From NCBI GenBank assembly GCA_963784135.1, contig CAWAQG010000004.1:372001-436000 (forward strand): a stretch of 64,000 bases of DNA, read 5' to 3'. Below the pieces are notes generated by a model that searched no databases, was not told the DNA's origin, and saw only the letters and a list, made by a program, of their open reading frames with translations. A program made the translations under genes and the position numbers. Below are positions 42,337 through 50,979 of the stretch, one piece after another; the stretch's first letter is position 1; every line of letters starts with the position of its first letter. The stretch is from JADFXI01 sp963784135. GTDB lineage: Bacteria > Nitrospirota > Thermodesulfovibrionia > Thermodesulfovibrionales > Dissulfurispiraceae.

Positions 42337-43945
42337 TACATCTAAAAAGACCAGGACTGCAGCGGAACTGCTCAGGGAATACCGACTGAGGCATAGGAAT
42401 GACCTCTCGAGAATTTATGTGCTGCTGGGATTGAGTCTGGTGTGCGCTCTGCTGATCCAGGAGCGCATCGGCATCGACCATTTCATAGGGAGCTTCTTCA
42501 TAACAGCTATAGTCCTTTTTATATTTTACCGTGACATAAAGCGCTACAAGCCGGCTTACCTCAATGACCACAAAATGATGCTGCTGCTGGGGCTGCTCGT
42601 TGCCGGCACGCTCATGTTCGGCCGTATTTCCGAATATTTGCTTTCCGGCCTCCACAGGGGACTTGTCCTTCCGAAGAGTTCGGCTTTTTTATACGGCATA
42701 CCCATTCCCATGGGGGCAATGCTGGTCACGCTCATCTTTGACTTTCATACGGCCATCATTTTCTCCTTTATCACCAGCATCATGACCGGGATATGGCTCA
42801 ACAATCCGCTATTTACAGTGTATGCGTTTGTCGGAAGCCTGACGGCTGCGTTCAGCGTCATCAGGTGCAAGAGACGCTCAGCGCTTCTAAAGGGAGGCAT
42901 ATATGTAAGCGCGGTCAATGTTTTGACCACCGGTGTTCTGCTGCTCTTCGAGGGCAACCTCTTTGCCGCCATGGCGCCTCATGCCTTTATGTTTGCCGCA
43001 ATGTCCGGAATAATAGTCGCTGCTATAGTCTCTCTTCTGCTTCCTGTAATCGAATATGTATTTACTGTCACTACCGATATCAGCCTGATTGAACTGATGG
43101 ACCTTGATCAGCCTTTGATGCATAATCTCATGATCGCCGCGCCCGGCACCTACCACCACAGTATTATTGTGGGAAATCTTGCCGAGACGGCGGCAGAAGC
43201 GGTGGGGGCCAACCCGCTGCTGGCACGGGTCACCGCTTGTTACCATGATATCGGAAAGATCCGCATGCCCGAATATTTCGTCGAGAACCAGACCAATAGT
43301 TCGAACAAGCACGAAAAACTTATGCCGCACATGAGCAGTATGATCCTTATTTCGCATGTTAAAGAAGGGGTGGAACTGGCGCGGCAATACAAGATGCCCA
43401 AACAAATTGTGGATATTATTCAACAGCATCACGGCACAAGCCTGATCACCTTTTTTTATCAAAAAGCCCTTGAGCAGACAAAAGATGATCTGCCGCTCCA
43501 GGAAGATTACCGTTATCCGGGGCCTAAGCCACAGACGAGGGTGGCCGCTATTGTCATGATGGCAGATGCAGTTGAGGCGGCCTCGCGCTCTCTTGCCGAG
43601 CCCACGCCGGCGAGGATTTCGGCACTTGTGGACAAAATAATCAATCATATATTTCTCGACGGACAGATCGATGAATGCGAACTCACACTTAAGGACATCT
43701 CTGAAATAAAGAAACGGTTTACTTACATTTTGACCAGTATATTCCACAGGAGAATAGAATATCCGGAGGTTGCAATGAAAGGCGGACTGCAAAAGGGCCC
43801 GTCTGAAGCGGCAGCGGCCCGGACTGCCGCTGATAAGGACGTGGCTGGAGCGTTAACGCAGGGAAATGGAAATAGCAATAGCAATAAAGAACAACCAAAG
43901 GCTGATCAAGGCAAACTATCGGGCAACAGAGAGGGTGCTCAATAA
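42311..43945 (+). CDS. Membrane HD-domain hydrolase, PgpH/YqfF-like (544 aa)
   Basis: Starts at the ATG at 42311, inside the end of phoH. An N-terminal basic tail is followed by seven or so membrane helices (about 40-255) and the cytoplasmic HD domain: APGTYHHSIIVGNLAETAAEAVGANPLLARVTACYHDIGKI (about 276-316), IISHVKEG-type and QQHHGTSL motifs. YqfF/PgpH proteins are phosphodiesterases for cyclic di-AMP. This one is shorter than usual because the large extracellular 7TMR-HDED domain is missing. The last roughly 27 residues (Asn/Gln/Gly-rich) overlap the ybeY start by 80 bases and look like accidental read-on. Confidence 0.88.
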   Translation: MKNGTSKSSTSKKTRTAAELLREYRLRHRNDLSRIYVLLGLSLVCALLIQERIGIDHFIGSFFITAIVLFIFYRDIKRYKPAYLNDHKMMLLLGLLVAGTLMFGRISEYLLSGLHRGLVLPKSSAFLYGIPIPMGAMLVTLIFDFHTAIIFSFITSIMTGIWLNNPLFTVYAFVGSLTAAFSVIRCKRRSALLKGGIYVSAVNVLTTGVLLLFEGNLFAAMAPHAFMFAAMSGIIVAAIVSLLLPVIEYVFTVTTDISLIELMDLDQPLMHNLMIAAPGTYHHSIIVGNLAETAAEAVGANPLLARVTACYHDIGKIRMPEYFVENQTNSSNKHEKLMPHMSSMILISHVKEGVELARQYKMPKQIVDIIQQHHGTSLITFFYQKALEQTKDDLPLQEDYRYPGPKPQTRVAAIVMMADAVEAASRSLAEPTPARISALVDKIINHIFLDGQIDECELTLKDISEIKKRFTYILTSIFHRRIEYPEVAMKGGLQKGPSEAAAARTAADKDVAGALTQGNGNSNSNKEQPKADQGKLSGNREGAQ

Positions 43946-44351
43946 AGCCCTTACCCATCTGGCGTATAAAGGGCGACATACTCTCATTTCCGGCAAGCAG
44001 CTTTTAGAGTACCTTGAAGTAAGCGTGCTTTTTGTGAATGACGCCGGTATGAGAAGACTCAATCACCTCTACCGCGGCATTGACAGAACGACTGATGTGC
44101 TTTCTTTCCCGCTGATAAGTGAGAAGCCCGCGCTGTATTCCCGCCATTTATTGCTTGGCGATATAGTCATAAGCCTTCCTCAGGCCAAACGGCAGGCGGA
44201 GGAATATGGCGCCGGCTTTAACCGGGAACTTGCGCGCTTGCTCGTTCACGGTCTTCTTCATCTGCTGGGTTACGACCACGAAAAAAGCAGCTATAGAGCG
44301 GCAAAAATGAGACGGCTCGAAGCCGAGCTGGCAGAGGTCGTATGCCTTTAA
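43866..44351 (+). CDS. ybeY: Endoribonuclease YbeY (161 aa)
   Basis: Metal-dependent RNase for 16S rRNA 3' maturation and ribosome quality control. The zinc motif is HGLLHLLGYDH (H-x3-H-x5-H, about 126-136). LNHLYRGIDRTTDVLSFPL is the other conserved block, and LLGDIVISLPQAKRQAEEYG precedes the metal site. Start at 43866 follows GCAGGGA and lies 80 bases before the end of the HD gene, an unusually long overlap in a different frame. The stop overlaps the next gene by 10 bases. Confidence 0.94.
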   Translation: MEIAIAIKNNQRLIKANYRATERVLNKALTHLAYKGRHTLISGKQLLEYLEVSVLFVNDAGMRRLNHLYRGIDRTTDVLSFPLISEKPALYSRHLLLGDIVISLPQAKRQAEEYGAGFNRELARLLVHGLLHLLGYDHEKSSYRAAKMRRLEAELAEVVCL

Positions 44352-45040
44352 GGAAATGGGCCGACAGTGCCGGACATGCTATCGAGGGGATTCTCTATGC
44401 CGCAAAAACCCAGCGCCACGTGCGCTATCATCTCTATACCGCGGCGTTTGTCCTTATTTTGATTTATATCCTCGGCGTGAGAAGGACCGACTTCCTGATC
44501 ATCGCCATTGCAGTAGTGCTTGTTCTGCTCGCTGAGATGATCAATACTGCGATTGAGTATGTTGTTGACTTGCTGTCGCCTGAACACAATGAGAGTGCGC
44601 GGATCGCCAAGGACGTTGCCGCAGGCGCAGTGCTGATTACGGCCTTCGGCGCAGCCGTTATCGGGTATATCATAATGTTCCCCTATTTCAGCGAGGCATT
44701 TCAGAAAGGCATGTATATCGCAAAACATTCAAAGGAAGAAATTTCCCTTATAGCGACTATTCTTGTACTGATTACGGTCATTGTGATGAAATCATATTTT
44801 GGCAAGGGGCATCCGCTTCGCGGCGGGATGCCCAGCGGCCACGCTGCCATAGCTTTTTCCGTCTGGATAGCCATCACCTACAGCACCGAAAGTTTCGCGG
44901 CCTCGCTGCTTTCCGGAGCACTGGCAGTCCTGATCGCCCAGAGCAGGATAACAGTGAGGGCACACAGCCCTCTTGAAGTCATTGTCGGGGCTTTGCTGGG
45001 CGCCACCATTACGCTCCTCCTCTTTTTTATTTTTTATTGA
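44342..45040 (+). CDS. Fused diacylglycerol/undecaprenol kinase and PAP2 phosphatase (232 aa)
   Basis: Residues 1-115 are a DgkA-type integral membrane lipid kinase: GHAIEGILYAAKTQRHVRYHL, three helices, and the signature VLVLLAEMINTAIEYVVDLLSPEHN...IAKDVAAGAVLI. Residues 130-232 are a PAP2-type phosphatase: KSYFGKGHPLRGGMPSGHAAIAFS (motifs 1 and 2) and ITVRAHSPLEVIVGALLG (motif 3, His and Asp/Glu region). One domain would add and the other remove phosphate from the same kind of lipid, perhaps undecaprenol. Gram-positive-type DgkA proteins in this position, after ybeY, phosphorylate undecaprenol. No frame break separates the halves. Confidence 0.9.
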   Translation: MPLRKWADSAGHAIEGILYAAKTQRHVRYHLYTAAFVLILIYILGVRRTDFLIIAIAVVLVLLAEMINTAIEYVVDLLSPEHNESARIAKDVAAGAVLITAFGAAVIGYIIMFPYFSEAFQKGMYIAKHSKEEISLIATILVLITVIVMKSYFGKGHPLRGGMPSGHAAIAFSVWIAITYSTESFAASLLSGALAVLIAQSRITVRAHSPLEVIVGALLGATITLLLFFIFY

Positions 45041-45071
45041 GGATCAGCCGGCGACGGCGAGAAAGGATCAT

Positions 45072-46277
45072 ATGGAAGAAAACAGAGGAAACATGAGCGC
45101 TCAGCGCACCGCATTCAAAGTGCTTGGCGCGATCAGCTTCTCACATTTTTTAAACGACACGATCCAGTCATTGATAGTTGCCATCTATCCGCTGCTCAAG
45201 GGCAGGTTCCAGCTCAGTTTCGCTCAGATCGGCCTGATTACGCTGAGTTACCAGCTTACCGCTTCTCTGCTCCAGCCGATGGTCGGGCTCTACACCGACC
45301 ATCATCCGAAGCCATACTCATTGGTCTTCGGAATGGGCTGCACACTCGTCGGCCTTCTGGTACTGGGGAACGCACCGGACTATAGCACGCTTATCCTTGC
45401 CGCCGCACTCGTCGGAACAGGTTCATCGATCTTCCACCCGGAATCCTCGCGCGTTGCCCGTATGGCATCAGGTGGACGGCACGGGCTGGCGCAGTCGATC
45501 TTCCAGGTCGGCGGCAATATGGGCAGCTCTATGGGCCCCCTGATGGCCGCGTGGATTGTTGTCCCTTACGGGCAGGGCAGCGTTGCATGGTTCTCACTCG
45601 CTGCTCTGCTTGCTATCGCAGTGCTCTTGCAGGTTGCCGGCTGGTATAGGCGTCGTCAGGCTCTTGCTTCACACAGGGTTGCAGCTGATAAAGGGTTGCA
45701 CCCCGTTTTGCCGGGGCGCATTGTTTTTCTGTCAATGCTTATTCTGCTGGTCCTGATATTCTCCAAGTATTTTTACCTGGCCAGCCTGAGCAGCTATTAT
45801 ATTTTTTACCTTATGCACCGCTTCCACCTGTCTGTGCAATCTGCGCAGATGCATCTTTTCGCTTTCTTGTTTGCAGTTGCGACTGGCACCCTTGTTGGCG
45901 GACCTATAGGCGACCGCATCGGCAGAAAACTCGTGATCTGGATATCGATCCTGGGTGCTGCGCCGTTCGCTTTGGCGCTGCCCTATGCAAATCTGGCCTG
46001 GACCGGCATCCTCGCTTTCATCATTGGGTTCATCCTCGCTTCTGCCTTCACGGCCATCCTCGTGTTTGCGCAGGAACTTATTCCGGGTAAGGTGGGTGCT
46101 GTCTCAGGTCTCTTCTTCGGCCTTGCCTTCGGCATGGCAGGAATCGGCGCCGCTGTACTCGGCAAACTCGCTGATAATTATGGCATCGAATTCGTTTATC
46201 ATGTTTGCTCTTATCTGCCGCTGTTCGGCATTCTTACCGCATTTCTGCCGGACCTCCGGCCTGGCAGATATGGTTAA
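45072..46277 (+). CDS. MFS transporter, fosmidomycin-resistance (Fsr) type (401 aa)
   Basis: Twelve-helix major facilitator. FLNDTIQSLIVAIYPLLKGRFQLSFAQIGLITLSYQ (about 23-58) is characteristic of the Fsr group, with SIFQVGGNMGSSMGP in the first half and GPIGDRIGRKLVIW as the middle signature. Export of fosmidomycin-like or other small drugs is known for E. coli Fsr; the real substrate here is unknown. I use the ATG at 45072, preceded by GAAAGGA. The frame is open farther left, but only over the end of the phosphatase gene. Confidence 0.88.
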   Translation: MEENRGNMSAQRTAFKVLGAISFSHFLNDTIQSLIVAIYPLLKGRFQLSFAQIGLITLSYQLTASLLQPMVGLYTDHHPKPYSLVFGMGCTLVGLLVLGNAPDYSTLILAAALVGTGSSIFHPESSRVARMASGGRHGLAQSIFQVGGNMGSSMGPLMAAWIVVPYGQGSVAWFSLAALLAIAVLLQVAGWYRRRQALASHRVAADKGLHPVLPGRIVFLSMLILLVLIFSKYFYLASLSSYYIFYLMHRFHLSVQSAQMHLFAFLFAVATGTLVGGPIGDRIGRKLVIWISILGAAPFALALPYANLAWTGILAFIIGFILASAFTAILVFAQELIPGKVGAVSGLFFGLAFGMAGIGAAVLGKLADNYGIEFVYHVCSYLPLFGILTAFLPDLRPGRYG

Positions 46278-46358
46278 GTTGTACCGGTAAGTTATTGAAC
46301 TTATATATGCGACAATTGCATTAATTACTTAAACTTTGGTGGGGAAAGTTGCTTTATC

Positions 46359-46387
46359 TTGAACGCCGTAATCGTATATACTATAAA
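46359..46387 (+). promoter_or_regulatory. Probable sigma-70 promoter of the cyclic-nucleotide-binding gene
   Basis: TTGAAC (46359-46364) and TATAAA (46382-46387) with a 17-base spacer, 41 bases upstream of the chosen ATG. The boxes differ from consensus by one base each. Nothing else in 46278-46358 was recognised. Confidence 0.65.
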
Positions 46388-46427
46388 AAATTACACATTA
46401 TTTCATTCCTGGAGGTATGCCGCTGTC

Positions 46428-47201
46428 ATGGGTAATGTTTTGGTTGATAACCTGAAACCGGGGATGACGCTCAACACTGATGTTACAGATAGCTCAGGCC
46501 GACTCCTTTTTCGCGGAGGGACTGTGATAAGTAAAGATGGCATCAGGATGTTGAAGAACAGGGAGATTGCAGAGGTCGATATACAGGGGATTGAGGAGGA
46601 AAAGACCGAAACTGATGAGCCTGTTCAGCCGGAGCCCCGTATTGTCCCGGAGCCCCGTATTGTAAATGAGCCGCCAATAAACTCTGTAAGTAATTCAGCC
46701 CCGAAAGGTGCGGCAGTAGAAAAAAAGATCTCGTCAGAAGAAGACGAAAAAAAAATTACGATAATGGCGTCACTGCCTTTTTTCAAACCATTCACCGATC
46801 AGGAACTGCTTATTATTCTCGAAACAAGCAAGTGGCTAAAGTGCAACCCGGGAGATATTGTGGTGAAAGAAGGAGATACTGAACATTCCTTTTACATTAT
46901 CCTGAAAGGAAGCATCCGCATACAAAAAAGGGTCGGCGCGGCCAGTTTGAAAAAACCAATAGGCTTCTTAAAGAAAGGACAGTGTTTCGGGGAAATGTCA
47001 GTGATCAGCGGGCAACCGAGGAGCGCCGATGCTGTTGCTGAAGAGGAAACATTTGTGCTGAAAATTGATGCCGACACCTTGAATAAAGAGACCGACTCTT
47101 TTGAATTCAGGTCCATACAGTTCAAATTCTACAAGATATTCTGCGAAATCCTCGCCCAAAGACTTGCCACAACCAACATGAAGCTTGTAACACCTACCTG
47201 A
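46428..47201 (+). CDS. Cyclic-nucleotide-binding-domain protein with DUF3391-like N-terminus (257 aa)
   Basis: Residues 1-52 (VDNLKPGMTLNTDVTDSSGRLLFRGGTVISKDGIRML) resemble the small beta domain often placed before HD-GYP domains. A Pro/Glu-rich linker holds a direct repeat, PEPRIVPEPRIV. A cNMP-binding domain fills about 110-257 (LPFFKPFTDQELLIILE, GDIVVKEGDTEHSFYIILKGSIRI, and KKGQCFGEMSVISGQPRSADAVAEEE, the phosphate-binding cassette). There is no HTH or kinase, so it would act by protein contact. The ATG at 46428 stands 11 bases after GGAGGT, a little far; another ATG at 46417 is out of frame. Convergent with mtgA. Confidence 0.85.
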   Translation: MGNVLVDNLKPGMTLNTDVTDSSGRLLFRGGTVISKDGIRMLKNREIAEVDIQGIEEEKTETDEPVQPEPRIVPEPRIVNEPPINSVSNSAPKGAAVEKKISSEEDEKKITIMASLPFFKPFTDQELLIILETSKWLKCNPGDIVVKEGDTEHSFYIILKGSIRIQKRVGAASLKKPIGFLKKGQCFGEMSVISGQPRSADAVAEEETFVLKIDADTLNKETDSFEFRSIQFKFYKIFCEILAQRLATTNMKLVTPT

Positions 47202-47220
47202 AGCAGCACGCCGGAGCGGA

Positions 47221-48057
47221 TTACCTGGATGCCGGCTGTGGGCTGACTGACGGTGAGACTGTTTCATCCGAAGGGGATGGTACGACGGGTGTATTATCAA
47301 GAGTATCTTTATCCGGGGGGGTTGTCATGACTTCTTCATACTGGGGGATGACGATACCCCTTTTCACCATGATATTGTAGATAATCCGCGACCTGTTTGC
47401 GACGTAGCGTGACGTTCCGCGGGGATTATATTTTATCGGGTTCGGCAGCACGGAAGCAAGCCGTGCGGCCTCTTCCGGGCCGAGCGCAGATGCCGGTTTG
47501 CCGTAATAGTACCTCGAAGCGGCTTCGATGCCGAATATCCCCTCTCCCCACTCCGCAACATTCAGGTAGAGTTCCAATATCCGCCGCTTTGTGAGTTTTT
47601 TCTCCATTCGCCAGGTAAGTACCGCCTCTTTCACCTTTCGCAATGGATTTTTTGAGGGAGAGAGGTAGAGATTTTTTGCGAGCTGCTGGCTTATAGTGCT
47701 CGCTCCAAACTTGAATTTTTTCTCCCTGATGTCCTTTTCAGCCGCCTTTTCCATCGCTTCAAAATCAAACCCCTCATGCTTCCAGAATTTATCATCCTCG
47801 GCAATGAGTACCGCTTTTATCAGGAAAGGAGATATTTGTGAGAGATGCGTCCAGACCTGGCGTATTTTTATTTTCTTTCCCTCCCGCTGCCATTCTCTCT
47901 CCCGGTACTCCATGAAGGAGGTCTTTTTTATAGTCCCTTTCCGAAGCGCCGCTATATCGGGGAAGAAGAAATAATAAGCAATGCTCGCCAGCATTACGAT
48001 AATGGAAAGGAAAAGAAGTTTAACGGGCCAACTTTTAATATTCTTTTTGCGCCGCAT
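47221..48057 (-). CDS. mtgA: Monofunctional peptidoglycan glycosyltransferase MtgA (278 aa)
   Basis: Polymerises lipid II into glycan strands. A basic start and one membrane helix (LLFLSIIVMLASIAYYFFF, about 14-32) anchor it. The GT51 domain carries LIAEDDKFWKHEGFD (catalytic Glu near 86), GASTISQQLAKNLYL, KLTKRRILELYLNVAEWGEGIFGIEAA and RLASVLPNPIKYNP. A roughly 40-residue Pro/Ser/Thr tail follows and is not part of the fold. No transpeptidase domain. Lies between the cNMP gene and a large inverted repeat. Confidence 0.94.
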   Translation of the reverse strand: MRRKKNIKSWPVKLLFLSIIVMLASIAYYFFFPDIAALRKGTIKKTSFMEYREREWQREGKKIKIRQVWTHLSQISPFLIKAVLIAEDDKFWKHEGFDFEAMEKAAEKDIREKKFKFGASTISQQLAKNLYLSPSKNPLRKVKEAVLTWRMEKKLTKRRILELYLNVAEWGEGIFGIEAASRYYYGKPASALGPEEAARLASVLPNPIKYNPRGTSRYVANRSRIIYNIMVKRGIVIPQYEEVMTTPPDKDTLDNTPVVPSPSDETVSPSVSPQPASR

Positions 48058-48076
48058 CGTGACGTTAATATGAAGT

Positions 48077-48228
48077 GACTATTTTAATCCGGCAGGGCAT
48101 GGTATTTGAGCGGCTTCGGCAGACCAGGTGAAGCCATGGACGGCGTAACGGGCTGCCGCCCTCGGAGAAAGGCGGGATGCCTGTCGAGAATGAGCGAAAA
48201 TACTATGCCTTGCCGGATTAAAATAGTC
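48077..48228. repeat. 152 bp element with 31-base inverted arms, between mtgA and typA
   Basis: Arms 48077-48107 and 48198-48228 match at 29 of 31 positions. Each begins GACTATTTTAATCCGGCA when read from outside. The roughly 90-base interior is GC-rich and has no ORF. It begins 20 bases upstream of the mtgA start and ends 6 bases after the typA stop. It could be a MITE, or a strong hairpin ending the typA transcript. No second copy was noticed in the window. Confidence 0.8.
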
Positions 48229-48234
48229 ATAGCT

Positions 48235-50043
48235 CTATGCCCGGTCGGGCTTGGGTCTCTTTTGCGCCTCCAGGACTTTTTTCCTGAGCCTGACGGACAG
48301 AGGAGTGACCTCCACCAACTCGTCTTCTTTTATAAATTCGAGCGCCTGTTCGAGATTCAGCACACGGGGCGGGATCAACTGGATCGTATCATCAGCGCTG
48401 GCAGCGCGCATGTTCGTCAGCTTTTTCTCCTTTGTGACATTTACATCCAGATCGCTTTCACGGGCATTTTCTCCGATAATCATCCCCTCGTATACAGAGG
48501 TATTTTCGGTGATAAAGAGCGTTCCCCTGGGCTGGAGATGGAAGAGGGCATAGGTAGTGGATTTGCCGGTCCTGTCCGCCACAAGAGCGCCTGTTTGTCT
48601 CTTTGAAAGATGGCCGTGCCATGGCTCATACCCGTCGAAGAGATGGTTCAGGAGTCCCGTCCCTTTCGTGTCTGTGAGGAATTGGGAGCGGAACCCAATG
48701 AGTCCCCTGGAGGGTATCCTGAATTCGAGACGCACCCTGCCGTGGCCGTTATTCTGCATCTTCTGCATTCTTCCTTTTCTCATGCCCACCTGCTGTGTCA
48801 CGACGCCCACAAATTCTTCAGGCACGTCGATAACCAGCACTTCCACCGGTTCGTGCAGAACGCCGTTGATCATTTTGGTTATGGTCTCGGGCATGGATAC
48901 GGAAAGCTCATAGCCCTCACGCCGCATCATCTCAATAAGGATGGCAAGCTGCAACTCACCGCGTCCCATGACCTTGAAGGAATCGGCCGCCTCGAAATTA
49001 ACTTTTATCGCCACATTGTAGAGCAATTCTTTTTCAAGGCGCTCCCTGAGATTTCTCGAGGTGACGTATTTGCCCTCCCTGCCGCCGAATGGAGAGGTGT
49101 TCACTGAAAAGACCATGGATATGGTAGGTTCATCAACTGTTATCCTCGGCAGCGGCTTCGGGGTCTCTATACTGGTGATGGTGTCTCCGATATTAATTCC
49201 TTCGATGCCGGCAAGAGCTACTATCTCGCCCACCGCCGCCTCATTTGCCTCAGTGCGTTCAAGGCCCTGGAAGGTGTAAAGTGAGGTCACCTTGGTCCTG
49301 ATCACCGCCTCGCTGCTGTTGACCATCGCAACATAATCCCCAACCCTGACAGTGCCTGAAAATACACGCCCGATTGCAAGCCTTCCGACATAATCATTGT
49401 AGTCGATATTCGTAACAAGTAGTTGCAGGACGGCAAGCGGATCGCCCCCGGGCGCGGGTATTGTGCTGAGGATTAGATCAAAAAGCGGTTTAAGGTTTTC
49501 CCCCTCGCCGTTCATATCGAGTTGGGCCGTGCCTTTTTTTGCGTTAGTGTAGACTATGGGAAATTCGAGCTGTGACTCGCTTGCGTCAAGATCGATGAAC
49601 AGGTCGTACACCTCGTTGAGCACGCCCTGTATCCTGGCGTCAGGACGGTCAATCTTGTTAATGACCAGTATCGGAGGCAGATTGAGTTCGAGGGCCTTTT
49701 TAAGAACAAATCGTGTTTGCGGCAGCGGACCTTCAGAGGCATCGACAAGCAGCAGCACCCCGTCTACCATTTTGAGCGTCCTTTCCACTTCGCCTCCGAA
49801 ATCGGCATGGCCGGGAGTATCGACAATATTTATTTTTGTGCCGTTATAATCCACAGCGGTATTTTTTGCCATTATTGTAATACCCCGCTCGCGTTCGAGG
49901 TCTATATTGTCCATAACTCTTTCCTGTACCCTCTCGTTCACGCGGAATATCCCGGCCTGCCTGAGCATGCCGTCGACAAGGGTGGTCTTGCCATGGTCAA
50001 CGTGTGCAATTATCGCAATATTCCTCAGATCATTAAATTCCAT
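48235..50043 (-). CDS. typA: Translational GTPase TypA/BipA (602 aa)
   Basis: Ribosome-binding GTPase involved in 50S assembly and stress adaptation. G motifs: G1 AHVDHGKTTLVDGML, G2 RERGITIMAKNTAV, G3 DTPGHADFGGEVERTL and G4 VINKIDRPDAR. The elongation-factor domains follow, then the BipA C-terminus (GYEPWHGHLSKRQTGALVADRTG, FITENTSVYEGMIIGENARESDLDVNVTKEKKLTNMRA). Length is exactly as usual. The start has no strong ribosome site; TGAGGAC lies 5 bases before the ATG. Confidence 0.96.
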   Translation of the reverse strand: MEFNDLRNIAIIAHVDHGKTTLVDGMLRQAGIFRVNERVQERVMDNIDLERERGITIMAKNTAVDYNGTKINIVDTPGHADFGGEVERTLKMVDGVLLLVDASEGPLPQTRFVLKKALELNLPPILVINKIDRPDARIQGVLNEVYDLFIDLDASESQLEFPIVYTNAKKGTAQLDMNGEGENLKPLFDLILSTIPAPGGDPLAVLQLLVTNIDYNDYVGRLAIGRVFSGTVRVGDYVAMVNSSEAVIRTKVTSLYTFQGLERTEANEAAVGEIVALAGIEGINIGDTITSIETPKPLPRITVDEPTISMVFSVNTSPFGGREGKYVTSRNLRERLEKELLYNVAIKVNFEAADSFKVMGRGELQLAILIEMMRREGYELSVSMPETITKMINGVLHEPVEVLVIDVPEEFVGVVTQQVGMRKGRMQKMQNNGHGRVRLEFRIPSRGLIGFRSQFLTDTKGTGLLNHLFDGYEPWHGHLSKRQTGALVADRTGKSTTYALFHLQPRGTLFITENTSVYEGMIIGENARESDLDVNVTKEKKLTNMRAASADDTIQLIPPRVLNLEQALEFIKEDELVEVTPLSVRLRKKVLEAQKRPKPDRA

Positions 50044-50169
50044 TTGGTCCTCACAAAAGCTCGTATTTGTCTGATGTCATGAATCGCCAACCAACGCTGT
50101 TCCACTGAATTATTAACTTGCTGAAGAAAGAAATCTGGTGGGCTGCAGACTGTGAATATTATACTCTAT

Positions 50170-50979
50170 TCAGCGCCGAAAATACCATTGCAATATGATA
50201 TTGCCGAAGAACAACGTTGCCAGTGCGCCGAGCGCAAGGAAAGGTCCGAAGGGTATCCTGGTTTTCCTGCCCTTTCCCTTTGCGACCATAAGAAAGATGC
50301 CCACCAGAGAGCCGCTCAGACTGCCGATAAACGTGGTAAGTAAAATTGCCTTCCATCCCATGAAGGCGCCTACCATTGCCATCATCTTGATATCGCCGCC
50401 TCCCATACCGCCCCTGCTCAAGAGGGCAATCAGATAGAACAGTCCGCCGCCGAGCAGCAGCCCGGCAAGGGCATTCATAAAGCCGACAATTGAAAGACCT
50501 GGGGCTGAAGGCTGAAGGCCAAAGGCCGAATGATGAACGGTGAAAGGGTCCGGCAGCAGAAAAGATGCCGACAGAAGACCGATGACGATGCCGGGCAGCG
50601 TTATTGAATCCGGTATGATTTGAAAATCAAGGTCGATAAACGTTATGACTACCAGCGCAGATACAAGCATACAAATGAGCGGCACATGCCAGCCGATGCC
50701 GAAGCAGGTCACGACAGACCAATGCAACACGCCGTTGAGCAGTTCGACGAAAGGATAACGGAATGAGATCGGCCCTCTGCAGTTTCTGCATTTTCCTCCC
50801 AGCAGCATATAGCTCACCAGGGGGACATTGTCCCACGGCCTGACCGGCGCATTGCAAGCGGGACAAGCGGAGGGAGGGCTTACAATCGAGAGTGACCGGG
50901 GAAGCCGGTAAATGCAAACATTGAGAAATGAGCCTACGAGGAGACCGAGGACAAAGAAAATAATTTGAGTATGGCTCAT
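50170..50979 (-). CDS. pilD: Prepilin leader peptidase / N-methyltransferase PilD (269 aa)
   Basis: Integral membrane aspartic peptidase that trims and methylates type IV pilins and type II secretion pseudopilins. N-terminal methyltransferase part with two CxxC pairs (CPACNAPVRPWDNVPLVSY, GGKCRNCRGPIS). Catalytic Asp residues lie in FIDLDFQIIPDSITLPG and GMGGGDIKMM. About 14 residues between two helices (within DPFTVHHSAFGLQPSAPGLS, roughly 145-160) are encoded by a heptamer tandem repeat and look like an insertion in a loop. The frame is kept, so the enzyme may still work. The start overlaps the downstream-oriented neighbour's stop by 4 bases. Confidence 0.93.
   Translation of the reverse strand: MSHTQIIFFVLGLLVGSFLNVCIYRLPRSLSIVSPPSACPACNAPVRPWDNVPLVSYMLLGGKCRNCRGPISFRYPFVELLNGVLHWSVVTCFGIGWHVPLICMLVSALVVITFIDLDFQIIPDSITLPGIVIGLLSASFLLPDPFTVHHSAFGLQPSAPGLSIVGFMNALAGLLLGGGLFYLIALLSRGGMGGGDIKMMAMVGAFMGWKAILLTTFIGSLSGSLVGIFLMVAKGKGRKTRIPFGPFLALGALATLFFGNIILQWYFRR
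50503..50544. repeat. Heptamer repeat inside pilD (six units, 42 bases)
   Basis: Six 7-base units of the type GGCTGAA / GGCCAAA / GGCCGAA. Six sevens equal fourteen codons, so the array keeps the pilD frame. The unit period is the same as in the intergenic loci. Confidence 0.8.
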
